From Klebsormidium nitens (lineage: Eukaryota; Streptophyta; Klebsormidiophyceae; Klebsormidiales; Klebsormidiaceae): a stretch of 31,815 nt of DNA. Shown one piece after another: positions 11,701 to 22,100 of the stretch. The DNA is taken from contig DF237750.1 of NCBI GenBank assembly GCA_000708835.1, forward strand, positions 1 through 31,815, read 5' to 3'. The position numbers and the translations under genes were made by a program. Each line of letters begins with the position of its first letter. Position 1 is the stretch's first letter. The notes beneath the pieces were generated by a model that saw nothing but the letters and a program-made list of their open reading frames with translations, ran no database searches and was not told the DNA's origin.

Positions 11701-12068
11701 AGCTCATCAGTAAGATTACAGCAGACGGCGCGCTCAAAAACCCCTGGAATTTCCGCGTCAACTGACGAAGAGAATCTTTCGCCAGGCTCAGAATGCATTT
11801 TCTTCCCCTGACTCGATGGACAGCAGAGAAGGTAAATTGGTTCTTTGAAAACCTTGTTGTTCACTGAGAATGATGAATGAGAGCGTAAGAGCTGCAATAC
11901 CTGGCCAACAAAGTTGATGTGCATGAATACCAGAACCCCCAGTAGTGTGACGGCGTTCATGAGGCACAGGTACTCCAAACACCTCCTGAAGCGAGGGGTC
12001 AGGAAGGTCGACAGCAACCCCGTCAGGCGATGATGCACTCTGAGAAACGCCTGCTCCGTGAAATCCAT
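5736..12068 (-). CDS. Membralin (TMEM259 family) ER membrane protein
   Basis: Seven exons on the minus strand: 12068-11901, 11551-11489, 10926-10483, 9861-9638, 9022-8653, 7406-7208 and 6619-5736, giving 783 residues with every junction in phase. The N-terminus MDFTEQAFLRVHHRL and a membrane segment near residues 30-50 match the membralin start. Exon 4 has FSTEKGYLMLSD and exon 5 has LIGYDTILMNSLL and SVSFTLRETQHRML. Exons 6 and 7 have MIGILFFLFEFFDDQLL and SYLAFFSTVAFLQHTVLFFW, the multi-pass core. The C-terminal 270 residues are Gly/Ser/Pro-rich and keep the plant-like motif LPWVLGG. Animal membralin works in an ER-associated degradation complex, but a plant role is not established. Exon 3 adds a Gly-rich loop. 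The start is the first ATG; an in-frame upstream codon at 12113 is GTG. Introns 5 and 6 carry exon-echo arrays. Confidence 0.93.
6565..6855 (-). repeat. Exon-echo array A: copies of membralin exon 7 start in intron 6
   Basis: The real exon 7 start lies at 6565-6619. Degenerate copies follow in the upstream intron at about 6711-6765 and 6797-6855. The shared word GTGTGCTG (plus strand) starts at 6571, 6719 and 6799. Read on the minus strand, the outer copy encodes FSYLAVGRR, a stop, then PFFQHTF, against the exon's FSYLAFFSTVAFLQHTV. The acceptor TGCAGG has become TGCATT in the outer copy and is not recognisable in the inner copy. Confidence 0.8.
7365..7820 (-). repeat. Exon-echo array B: copies of membralin exon 6 start in intron 5
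   Basis: The real exon 6 border is at 7406. Equivalent borders recur at about 7588, 7748 and 7814. Minus-strand readings are IMVGILFFLFE for the first copy, MIGILFFPFEFL for the second and IMVGTLFFLL for the third, against IMIGILFFLFEFF in the exon. The first copy keeps CTGCGCAG as a usable acceptor. In the second the AG is lost, and in the third it is GG. About 110-130 bases of intron are repeated along with the exon piece, including a shared TTTCTAGGGTCAGG (plus strand) near 7502 and 7662. Confidence 0.9.
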
Positions 12069-13388
12069 CCTTGCACCCGCTCCTAGAGTACAAAATGCAA
12101 TGGCGGAAGGCACATAGAGGGCCTTCGCTTCTCTGCCTTTTCCTTATTCCCCGCAGCTTAGCATTTCAACCTGCCTTTCGCACGCAGTCTTGGCACAGCC
12201 GAAGGAAGCACGCTGCCCGCTACTCCCTGCTCCATTTGCGTCTCCCCGTCACGAGAGTCGAACACAAAGCTCTTCTGCCGAAACAAGGAGGGCTGCGCCA
12301 TTGCTGCCCAGCCATGATGCTGCCATCTATTTAAGACCTAATTAATAATGCTGCCTCCTATGCAGCAGCATGATGCTGCCAGCTGTGCAGGGCTACATGA
12401 CGGGGCGGACGGAATCCGCCACAGGTCCGTTCTGCTTCCGCTGTTGTCAGCACGGAATCAGTCCTAGGGTTTGAGGTGACAGTCATCATGACGTACCGTA
12501 CTGTCTGACTGCAAGTCTGGGCTGCACTGTCCAGACTCCAGAGTCCAGTGTGTCCAGGATGTCGTGGAACAGCAATTTGAATGTCAGAACAGTTGCAACA
12601 GTTCCCAGCAGGGAAAGAGCTAGGACTCGGAGAGAGACGCTGAAGGCTTCAGCCGAGCTCATAGTCGTCCTTTTATTCGCAAGCGAGAAGCTGCACGAAG
12701 GTGCAAGACGACCCATTCTACTCTCAAATATTTAGGATGGAGAATAAGCTCATGAAGAGCTCAGCTTGTGTCATCCTGTGCACTTCGTAGTCTAGCCTGT
12801 TGCAGGGAGCTCTGCTTTGACCCAGTCGATTGCCCACATTGGGCGAAGAAACCCCCTGGGGCTCACGGGATCGTTGTGTCCCCAAACTGGGGCCAGAGAT
12901 GATGTCCACCTTAACAATTATGCAACCCCCTTGATCTGTATTGTGGCGGGAGCAAGCATGATCACAGAGCGAGAATAACGAAGGACTGAAAGCAGTGCAT
13001 GCACAAGTCCGCACGTCCCTTTCAAGGCAACTTGACCTTCTTCCACTTGGAGCAACTCCCGGCTCGTGTTCACGATCATGCGGCCTTGTGAATCTGTGGA
13101 CTGCGGTCCAGAAGTATCCCTCCATTAGAATATTGTAACATAGCAGTAGGATGTTCTTGGTTGAGTTTGATGTGAGGGGATTCATATGGCCGAGGGCGTT
13201 TGGTCCGTAGCTAGTCATAGAAGGTCAACAAAAGTAGCCAGCAGTTGATAGTTTACATCTGTAAAGATATGTGCTTTAGCAGGTTCATAGTAGCAGTGCT
13301 CGCGTAAGGACAGTAAGTTACTCAAGAAGGGACCTCAGCCAGTTACCCATTTGTACTCAAGGGGGAGCAACTTTAGATACCTCTCAAA
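12069..13388. promoter_or_regulatory. Divergent promoter region between membralin and the VPS9 gene
   Basis: About 1.3 kb separates the two start codons, which point away from each other. ATGCTGCC occurs three times between about 12318 and 12380, with an inverted arm (ATGCTGC, seven bases, GCAGCAGCAT). A TTAAATA-like sequence, minus strand near 12327-12333, lies about 260 bases before the membralin ATG and could be its TATA element. Small frames in this region have no recognisable content. Confidence 0.4.
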
Positions 13389-16300
13389 ATGGGGCTGCAG
13401 ATGAGGGGCCGGTTCCTGCCAGATCTGATGGCCTTCGACAACGACTCAGAGGAGACGGAGGTCATGCTGAGTCAGGCTGACAGCAGCGATGGCTCAGACT
13501 TCCCCGGCTACTCCTCTAGCACCGCCAGCCACAGTCGAGCGCAGAGTTACTCCTCCGGGGGGGGTCCCCAAGAGTTCTCGGCCAGGGGTACGGACACCCC
13601 CCCAGAAGAAGGGTTTGAGGGATTGGAGACGGTGGAGGGAGTGGCCCATTTTCTGCAGACATATTGCAGTCCGTCGAGTCTCATGCACGCGCAGCGGATG
13701 ATAGCGCATTTCAACGATGCGTACGAGCTCGGCACTATGTCGCTGCCTGACGAGGTGAGGGCCAAAGGGGTGCCATGTCAGCGTCATGTCAGCGAGCTGT
13801 TGGTGGTGGCACATTATGCATATGGAGCAAGTTGTTCAAAAGCAGAAGGTTTCATGAAAGTTTGCTGTTTTGAGAGCTGTGTGTGGTTGATAAGTAACTT
13901 TTCAGCACAAAACCTCATTGGAGCTGCCGCGTTGGAAGCAAGTTGTGTGGACAGTGAAAGAGTTGAGCAGTCTGGCTGGGTTTCTCAATACAGGTCCCTT
14001 TCATGAGTTGTGCATAACAGATACAGGGAGGTCTTACTGATTGAGAAACCTGCTATGTCACCGAAGTTATAACAGGGCTGCCTCGATTTTGACGAACTTT
14101 ACACTTTGCAGTTCCGAATTGAAGCCTGGCGGGGCACTGTGAAGCGCATTGCACGGACGCTGGGGGACAGTTTGCTCGAGACTAACCAGGGTTTGGCCAA
14201 GCTGTGTAGGGTGAACATGGAACGGACACAGCAGGTGAGGAGGCAAGCCGGTTGGGTCAATTGGGTCTCAACGCTTGAATTCATTATGCATCCGGCAGTA
14301 GTCCTGTCATGGGACTCTCTGGTTGTTTGTTTCTTCTTCTGCTTGAGTTGACCAGCTATTATGGGGCAAAAGGCCGAGGTTTATTTGCCGTAGGAGAGAT
14401 TGCTTTTTGATCACCACATTGTGGGGGTATTTGAGAGAGCAGCTCAACCACTGGGGGGGCTTTGTCCAGCGGTTGCCTGTCCTACAGGCGTTGGCTCTTG
14501 CTGGTGCCCGAATTTTACCAGGTTTCATGATCCGAAGCCAACCCTGTCAGTAAGACTAGAGGCCCATTAAACAGGGAGGGCTAACCTCGCACTGTCTTGG
14601 GAAAGTTGGCTTTAAGCAATATGATGACTGGCAGTCTTCCTTTGACGAGTCCGTAAGAGCCAAGAGCAACAGGAAGGATCCCGCATTCTGTAGTTCAGCA
14701 ACAAAAAGCCCCCAATGTGATGGCACCTAAGGGGGGAAAGTAACAAATAAAGGGGTTGGGGGGGTAAACAAAGGGGAGAATGACTGAGAAGAATATCATG
14801 ATGCAGGTCCACCTGGCATCGGAAACGTGGGTCCTTGCTCATCTGCATGACAAGCTGGTCGACGGGTTGGCGGGCATGGTCGCTGCACGGGAGGCGGACG
14901 TCAAAAGCATGCTGGCTAAGCTCGACAAGGTGGGTTGTCCCTTTTTGAGGTTTTGCAGTTTTGGGGGTTTTTTGTGGGAGAGTGCACCCCACCGGTTTGT
15001 CGTGTGTTCAGCTTATGCTGTGGTTTACCTGGTTGGATTCGCTTGAGGAACTGCAGTTGGGCGTTTGGAGGGGCATGCACTTGGCTTGGAGAAACGTTTC
15101 ACTAGAATGAGTCCTGCGTGAATGGAATGGATCAAGATAGCGCGTCAAAACATATACGCGCTCCGTAGATCAACTTTTGAAAAGTGACTCGGTGAGCAGG
15201 ATGTTTTGTTTTTACTGGTTCGATGTCTGAAGCTGACGCAAACGCGCTTTCTCTTTCCAGCTGCCCACGAGCGTCCTGGGAGTGACTGAGGAGTACGAGG
15301 ATGCGGTCTTGGGCGATGCGGTCTTGCAGTTTCAGTCTCTACCTCTAGCCAGGAGCCCCCTTGAAAAGGCAAGCGCACTCTCTTGCATCTCCTGGTATCG
15401 ATCTAGCTCTTTTTGACCAACCCCCTAATATTTTAGAGACCAAGTGTAGACTTGTCAGTCTGTTGTTCAGTGTAGTTTAGTGACGCTAGAACCAGGAGGT
15501 TGCTCGCAAAGAGCTGTATCCACGGTCAACAACCAGGGGGCTTCCTGCCCTTCAGTTCCTTTCACCCTTCAGCTTCTTCCTGACGCGATCCTTGTGTTAG
15601 TTTCGATTCGCTCTTTCGTCTCTTTTGCCATGTCTCCCTACCTCTTCATTTCTCCAGTCGGGCGCCGGTTCCGAACTCAAACCCATCTGGACGTGACTTT
15701 CCTGTCTCGGCAGTACTCCCATTGACTCGGTTTGTCCGGACTCAGGTGGCCCAGATAATGGCAATCTTACTGTCCCTTTTAGTCTCTGCCCGTGATATTC
15801 ACCTGACAGGGCACTCCTTCCCGCAATTCGCCTGACGCATCTTTGTCACGCTGTCCAACCGAAAGGCCGCCCAAGTGCGTCATGTGGCGAGGTGTCTGCT
15901 TTTCTTCGCTCCCTAAGGCTCCGTTTGCACATCCATGGCTCCGCTCAAATTGTCAAATCTGCTGTTTGCGAATCTTACGATGTGGCCTGAGCCTTCTTCT
16001 CCCCGTAGGCAGCGGTTCCGTTCGATGCTATCAACCAACTTCCATGTATACTAAGGTCAGCTACAGAACACACCTCAAAACCCCGCACTTATCCTTGAAA
16101 CCCAAGCCCAAGTTTATCATCTCCAAGTCTTGACCTCAATTGTCATGCGCTTTACCAAGTACGCGAATGTGACTATCTCCGCAGGCACTCTGCCTGAAGA
16201 AGACGGTGACGTGCATGCTCGAGGGCATCTCCCGAACAAAGCGAGCGAGCGCGCGCGACGACTTTGTGCCCTGTACCGACGACCTCCTCTCTCTCATGTT

Positions 16301-18032
16301 GCTGATGCTCACAAAAGCCAAGGTGAGGAAAAGCAGCAGTCTGGGCCCGAAAGTTGTTCGACATCCCCTTCTTTGCTTGGAAATGTGATTGACAACTTGG
16401 CCGCCCAACTTGAATTGGATCTGAGCCAGGTGCGGTACCTGAGTCGTACAATGCTCGCGAGTAGGTGACCGAACGGCATAACTTTTGTAAACGGCTCGTT
16501 CGTCAAAGCTGCCGACCCAACAGAGTTTTGTCAGCGCAGCAGGTGGCCCAGACCAGAGTCGTGCCAAGGCGCTAGCTTTGAGTAGACTTGCAGTAAGGAA
16601 GGCTCTCAAAGCTATGCTTGACGCGTTTGCAAGCCTCAAAAAAGGTTGGAAGGCAGTGCTTCATGTCTCGTCGGCTTCGCTCGTGTCAAGCTTGAGAGAA
16701 AGCTGAGATGCGTGGGGCAAGAAAGTTGCCGACGAGGAAACACCTAGTGCGGAAACTAGACAAGCGGCAAATCAGCCTACCCAATCAGCGAACGCTACTG
16801 CAGATTCCGCGGCTCCTCGCGCAAGCCATGTACATTGAGCACTTTCTCAACCTCCATCTGGACGACGGTCTCACGGGCGAGCTGGGGTAAGCGCACCGGT
16901 TTCCCAGTCCCCCTAAGATCAGTCACGACCCTTGGGATTGATCTCGCTCCGGTTGGATTAATGATTCTTGCTGCTAACACAACTCTTGAGCTTCATCTCG
17001 GTTCCCTTGATACAAACACCCTTGCTACTGACGCGAATCTTAAGCTCCATCTTGCTTCACTTGAACAAACACTCTTGCCGTTACTCCCCTCTGATCTGGA
17101 TGACACTTTTGGGTTCGCTTCCTTGAAAATGACAGCCAAAGCAGGCAGAACGATTGTCACTGACTTTAGCTGCTTCTGGCAAGATTGTTCGTCGGACAAC
17201 GTGACCTAGGCTCCACTCAAAGACTCCGTCTCGCTTACTACGCTCCACTTCCTCGGCCCCGGATTGACTTGAGGTCTCCGGAAAGCCATCTGTTTGCAGG
17301 GTCCTTCTAAGAAGGGGGTTGGGATATAGCGAAATGAAGTCCATGTTCTTGTCTCGTTGGTTCCCTCCACAAACGTCGCTTGCCCATTCATGAGAATGCG
17401 TACGGTCATAACTGAAGGTCGGGATGGGAACACTTAACTCAAAGCTAGGCTGCGGGGCCTCAAACAACGTGCCGCACCCAGATGGGTTCCATCACGGATT
17501 GCTTTGGGAATGTCATGACTGGCGTGCCTCAAGTTAGGGGGATTCTTTCCGATCGACCTCGTCTTGCGTCTGGCTCCGAGCGTTGTTGTCAAGGCGCGGC
17601 TGTTCTTCTCATGGGCAGACTGAAGAAGGTCGGACCTCGAGTCGCTCCTTGTGGAAAAGATGCGAAGATGACGGGGCCCCTTCGATCAGATCGTTTCCCT
17701 CCTGAAAACGTGGTGCATCTATTTCCCACTTCTGCAACTGATTTTTCGAGCATTTGCATTGTCAGACTTCCACTCAGCAACGAATCGCTTACAATTCCAG
17801 GTACCACCTGACCAACCTCCTCGCTGCGTGCGCATACCTTCAAACGGACCAGTGCAAGAGAGTGTCTGAACGGGCCGCGCCATTGACGATCTCCCCCGGG
17901 CTCCAAGAGCCTTCTCGCCATGAGGCGGGGTGGGGCTTCAATGAGTCTCCCATGTCGCCGGACGACACTCCCCCCCACCCAGTGAAAGCACGGCGCCGCC
18001 TCGGCTTTCGGCGAAAATCCTTCGCCAAATAG
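13389..18032 (+). CDS. VPS9-domain protein, predicted Rab5-type GEF
   Basis: Seven exons: 13389-13754, 14112-14234, 14807-14929, 15261-15368, 16185-16322, 16804-16886 and 17801-18032, giving 390 residues, all in phase. VPS9 domains load GTP onto Rab5-family GTPases on endosomes. Residues 1-90 are acidic and Ser-rich, probably disordered. Residues 123-240 are helical and correspond to the helical part before the VPS9 core. The core is at 267-330: FVPCTDDLLSLM, then AQAMYIEHFLNL and GELGYHLTNLLAA. Compared with Rabex-5, the catalytic Asp (D272) and the Tyr/Thr pair (Y315, T318) are kept, but the Pro three residues after the second Asp is Ser276. Intron 4 begins GC rather than GT (AAAAG then GCAAGC), a known minor splice type. 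The basic tail ends RRRLGFRRKSFAK. The N-terminal part resembles no subfamily I can name. Confidence 0.85.
16929..17091 (+). repeat. Three 54-base tandem repeats in VPS9-gene intron 6
   Basis: Three diverged units of 54 bases run in tandem just after exon 6. Translated in one plus-strand frame they give the 18-residue units TLGIDLAPVGLMILAANT, TLELHLGSLDTNTLATDA and NLKLHLASLEQTLLPLLP, with no stop between them. They lie inside a GT-AG intron whose removal restores the conserved VPS9 core, so they are probably not translated. The second and third units share CTTGA and AAACAC words and are the closest pair. Confidence 0.6.
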
Positions 18033-19188
18033 GTACTCTGTTCGATGTGTACAAAGTTGATTCGGATACGCTCTCTTCATATAGGCATAAAATGCGTGAT
18101 CGAGATCCGGAGGTCGAGCGCCCTGCGAGGCCGGCCGACCATCTGGAGGAAACGTTTTAGTGCATCGATCAAATAATGACAGACAAGGCGGAATTGATAT
18201 AGATTACCGAGCGCAATTTGCGAGTTGTAGTATTGGGTATTGAGACAAGAACGTGTATGATAAGTACTCGAGAAGGAAGGCGTCGGGCTCCTTGTAGGAG
18301 CTCTTTCAGCCACTTGTCGTGTAGTGTAGTAGTGTATATTGTCTACTTAGAACTAGTTACATTCAGCAGGTTTATGTTGTAACGGATTGATCCGATCGCA
18401 TGCAGTTCATACGGCAGTTGATTGAATTGGATGCTCAGCCGCCAGGTTTGTCCGATAATGCCATGTGATCTGACGCAAGGTTGATTGATTCTGATCAAAC
18501 CTGAAACTTGCCCGGCCCGGGCAGGCGCAGCTCAGATCGGATCATGCGCAGATTCCAATCCAATCAGCAGATTGATCGACTTGAGTGACTACATAAGTCA
18601 GACTATATATATAGAATGCTCCACTAAATGTATGTTATACTATAGCTATACAGCCTAGCCATACAACCGCATGCATGGCCTTCTATAGGATCGACCGCGC
18701 ATATGCAAATTATATGCTGGCACGCACTTGCATGATCAAAATGACGCGCCGCGCCTCGGCGCCATGTATATACGCATTTGAACCCACACAAGATCGATCC
18801 AGATTTAAATATCTACTTAGTAGCGCGGCTCAAAAAAAACAATCAATTGCAGCTAAGTCCCGATTGTACTCGATCAAGGATGCATCCAATCATGCTCACT
18901 GAGTCATGATCAACGGCATTAGCCGCAGGTCTGATCGATCGACCTGTCATGCCAAACCGATAGTGTATCATGAACCGGGCATGCCAGTACAACCAATGAT
19001 ACAGTGTTAGATTTCTGGAGCGACGTCCTTTACAGGGTCAGACCAACATACAATAGCGCACTGTTAAGCAGACAGAATCATCCTACGACCGACTACAGTT
19101 CCGGACCTCAAATTGCAGTACTACCCGTGACAAACTCGACTCCTCATGGTCAATCACCGATAAACAAGGGGACCTGATCAACCAACAA
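18033..19188. other. Convergent intergenic spacer
   Basis: The spacer separates the 3' ends of the VPS9 gene and EIN3. It is AT-richer than the genes and dense in GATC and CATG words. It holds a hairpin near 18478-18503 (AGGTTGAT with ATCAAACCT) and a GCCCGGCCCGGGC near 18512. I see no coding sequence and no clear poly(A) signals. Confidence 0.5.
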
Positions 19189-22100
19189 TCACCACACGAA
19201 CTCGCTGTCCCCCATTTCCGAGACAGCCGCTGATTCTGGACTCTTCGACTGATCCCCGACAAGGGAGCCCGCTACTGAGGCCTGGCGAGAAGGACGCTTG
19301 GGCGGCTCCAGCGCAAACGGAACACCGCTACCAAAGAGCATTTCGGCTTGCTGCAAGCCTAACCAATCCGTACTCCTCTGCTCGTGACCCTGCTGAGCTG
19401 CGGTTTGAGGGATCTGTTCTAATAGGCCGCTCGTAGTATACATGCTAAGGCTGTCGTGCTGGACATTCGTCGGTGGCAAACTGTTCTCAAGGGCCCCCCC
19501 GGAGAACCCCTGGAAGGAGCCAAACCCCTGCGGCGTATGAGACTGCGCAGCTCGTTGCCTCTGCTCCGAATGGTCAATTCCCATCAGGACAGGGGGGTGG
19601 TGGTGCGGCGCGTGTTGCCCCCCCGGCAAATGAGTGTGGAACGCGCCGTCGATGCCGACTTCTTCCAGGGGGGTAACTGGCCTTGGAAATTGAACCGCTG
19701 CCTCGCCCCCCCAGTGCTGTCCATCCAGCCCGTCCAACGCATCTAAAGAAAAGGAATCCAAGGGGTTCCCGAACTGCCCCCCCCCCTTCTCCACAACGTG
19801 CTCGCCCCCCTCCGAAAACAATCCCGCAAAGATGTCGTTCGGGTAGTGCAGGGGCAACAGATCCGGGCTCTTGAAGATGTCGTGGGGGGGTGCGTGCGGC
19901 CCCGCTTCTCCGTGCGCCTCCCCCCCCAGCCGCGCCTCCCACTGCCGAAGCTCCGACTTCATCAGCCCCCCGTTCTCGTTCCGGGGGGCTTCCCTGCCGC
20001 CCCCCACGCCGCCTTCCTCCACCTTGAAGGCGCACGACGCCTGGTGCGCGTTGCGCGCCGCCCGGTTCGGGAACGCGTTCCACGCTTCGTGCCGGGGGCA
20101 CATGATATACTGGCACGTGAACAGCAGCGTCCCCCCCGAATGCGGCTGCTCGCCTGGGGACGCCCGCTTCCTTGGCCCCAGGGGGGGGCTCGCGATGCTC
20201 ACGCTGCTGCTGTTCGCCACCCCCCGGTTGCCATGGTCCAACACGCCGAGCCCAGTTCGGGGGGACGCTTTCTCCCCTTCGTCCTCCCCCGGAAGAGACG
20301 TGATGACGAGGGGGGGGCTCGGTTTCGCCGGCCCTTCCACGTCATAATCTTCGGCAGAGCCTTCCCCGCTGACCATCATCGCCGGCCCCGGCCCGTGGTG
20401 GCCCCCCCCGCCGTTTTGGGCGCCTTCCTGAGCGAGGACGGCGAGCCACGTGGCGCTCTCCCGTGCGGTCATCTTGTCCTGGAGGCCCTTGGACTGCTGC
20501 ACGAGCTTGCGCACCTTGGAGATGTCGGGGGCCATGTGCTTGATCACCGCGGTCAGCACGCCCACCTTCCACGCCTTCTTCAGGTTGTGGGGCTTCCTGC
20601 AAGTCGGGAAAAAATGGATCAGGTCGGGTTAGGTCAGAGCGCAAACCAGATTGAGTTGATTGAACGATGACGACGGTCAGCATGCCCACCATCATGCCAT
20701 TTCCTTTCAGGTCGTGGGGTTTCCTGCAGGCCGGGTTTGGTTATTCCAAGTTTCGGTCAAGTCTATCATGAAAGGTCAAGTTAGGATGGATACCATTCAA
20801 AATAGGCCGGATTGTGTTAGGGTGATTTGGCTAAGCGTAAGTTGAGGTGATCATGGTCTTGGTCGGCACGCCCCTTCCACGCCCTTTTCAGCTGCGGGTC
20901 GGATTGCGTTGCATAAGGTCAGGTCAAGTGAAACTGCAAGAGGTCAGGTCAGAAACCGACTTCGAAGCAAACGAATGTCATGCATGCATACCATCCAAGT
21001 CGTCTTGAGGTTGTGGCGCTTCCTGCAGGTCGGGCTAGGTCAGTTAAACTTGGGTTAAGTCAAGATGAGATATTCTTAGATGACGTGACTACTTTCTGAG
21101 TTCATTTTCAAAGTCAGAATGAGATTATCTCAGATTAGATCGGGACAATCAAGGGTGGTGGCAACCAGCATACCCGGCTTACACGCATTCTTCAGCTCGG
21201 CCATTTTTGCTGGTCACGTTCAATTGGATCGAAGTATCTGAGAAAGATCAAACCTAGGTTGACTCGGGCCAGAGGAGAGTGTAAAGGTTGGAGCCTATCT
21301 TTCAAGCAATTTGTAGAATCTTGATACTAAGAATTCCAAAACCTGGAAGAATATTAGGCTTCATATGCAAAAAACAGTGGAGATGTAAGATATGAGAAAG
21401 AGGAAGACATGAACAGCTATCCAAGAGCCTCAAAGCTTAAGATCGTGGGCGTTCATTGGTCTGAAGGACAGGGAAGCAGAGCAATGGCATTTCAGACAAA
21501 GGTGGTCATATTGTCAAAGGTCATTACATGAACCTTAGGCAAACGAAAAATGGGGAAAGGATGACGTGCAGAGGGTTTACAGAAAAACGGGTTAAGATCC
21601 CGGGAGCCCTGATTCATATTTTCGTACATGAAAAAAATGCTGCGTCTTCTTTTTGCCGCTTGCCAATGTTGATATGAAAAGGCAATCCCTGATGCGACAG
21701 ACTTCAGCAAGCTAGCTATCCCTATCCTGCAAACCCTCCCATCTCAAGCCTGGTGTGCACACATCAACCACCCCCAAGAGAAGCGGCACTTCAACTTGTC
21801 ACATCCACCTGCTTCTGTTTGTTTTACCTCCTCGACCTCTTAAACGACTTGACACGGAGAGGAAACTGGTAATTAACGAGCATAAGGAGCTGATAAATCT
21901 ATGAAACAAACAAAAGCATCCTGCAGATTTATCAATGCCATCACAAACTGCCCTAAAGCCGCATGCAAACCCCTCACCTATACGGCGGGGGTCCCGACCC
22001 CGGGGGCAGCCCGACCTGCGGCCACCACTCCTCCTCCCCGGTCGGCCACCAGGGGGGCGCCACCTCCTTCTCGAGCGGATACCTCCGCTGGGGGGGGGTG

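Noticed and set aside
12069-12113. Upstream start for membralin at 12113
   Set aside because: The codon there is GTG; the first ATG (12068) aligns with the usual N-terminus of the family.
12724-13218. Minus-strand frame of 164 residues between membralin and the VPS9 gene
   Set aside because: No family signal, no splice support and low-complexity composition; it lies in the divergent promoter region.
19798-20670. Plus-strand frame of about 290 residues opposite EIN3
   Set aside because: It is antisense to the conserved EIN3 last exon and open because that exon is GC-rich; its Arg/Pro-rich content has no family resemblance.
20342-20695. Separate minus-strand gene of 117 residues
   Set aside because: It is an echo copy of the EIN3 exon start reading into the real exon in the wrong frame.
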